This document shows, in pieces, positions 63,995-64,000 of a stretch of 64,000 bases of DNA (position 1 is its first letter; every line of letters begins with the position of its first letter). Below the pieces are notes generated by a model that saw only the letters and a program-made list of their open reading frames with translations, was not told the DNA's origin and made no database searches. The translations under genes were made by a program, and so were the position numbers. Source of the stretch: Peribacillus sp. FSL H8-0477. GTDB lineage: Bacteria; Bacillota; Bacilli; Bacillales; DSM-1321. Location: the NCBI RefSeq assembly GCF_038002765.1, contig NZ_JBBODE010000001.1, forward strand, positions 1,922,001-1,986,000, given 5' to 3'.

Positions 63995-64000
63995 AGACGA

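Overview
The window is a stretch of Bacillaceae (Firmicutes) chromosome. Its gene order is close to that of Bacillus subtilis: minJ-ctpB / ftsX-ftsE-cccB-prfB-secA / hpf-fliT-fliS-fliD-flaG-hag-csrA-fliW-yviE-flgL-flgK-flgN-flgM-yvyF-comFC-comFA-degV-degU-degS-yvyE-lytR(tagU)-tagO and wall teichoic acid genes. Strong AGGAGG ribosome sites, intrinsic terminators at most gene ends, sigma-D and sigma-B/sigma-H style promoters and SinR/SinI regulators all fit a motile, probably spore-forming Bacillus relative. It is not B. subtilis itself, because several blocks are inserted, lost or duplicated.

Layout. 1-702: intergenic repeats, then minJ, ctpB, a secreted coiled-coil M23 peptidase, ftsXE, cccB, a YitT-family membrane protein, prfB with a programmed +1 frameshift, and secA (703-12408). 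12.6-17.5 kb is an accessory block: sinR, a short convergent sinI (13060-13206), a zinc-ribbon gene, a second SinR-like regulator with SinR-type inverted repeats nearby, a split chromate transporter, a YwrD-type gamma-glutamyltransferase and a small Cys-rich protein. 17.5-36 kb is the late flagellar region. It holds hpf, the flaG-fliD-fliS-fliT operon, a second flagellin cassette (FliK-like, FlhB-C-like, FliS-like, flagellin, YaaR), an AT-rich pair of glycosyl/glycerophosphotransferases, the main hag gene with a CsrA-type leader hairpin, csrA-fliW, and the hook-associated genes. 36-44.7 kb: competence comFC/comFA, degV, degSU, yvyE, lytR. 45-64 kb: teichoic acid genes (two TagF-like polymerases, tagO, tagA, tagGH, tagDB), two secreted glucosaminidases with different wall-binding modules, and a subtilisin-like protease.

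How the genes work together. The window joins motility (flagellar export, FlgM/sigma-D, CsrA/FliW control of Hag), the choice between motility and biofilm (DegSU, SinR/SinI), DNA uptake and cell-wall construction and remodelling (FtsEX with its likely hydrolase, CtpB, teichoic acid, autolysins).

The least explained feature is a family of intergenic arrays with a nearly strict 21-bp period at four loci (about 120-210, 38.5-39.29, 44.8-45.13 and 59.17-59.72 kb). They lie inside larger direct repeats and share core words (TGTGC at two loci, GGGNNGAAT at the other two). 21 bp is two helical turns. Other points of note are two cell-wall genes whose best-placed start codons are ATT and ATC, the self-contained second flagellin cassette, and a CDP-glycerol-type transferase placed between two flagellin genes.
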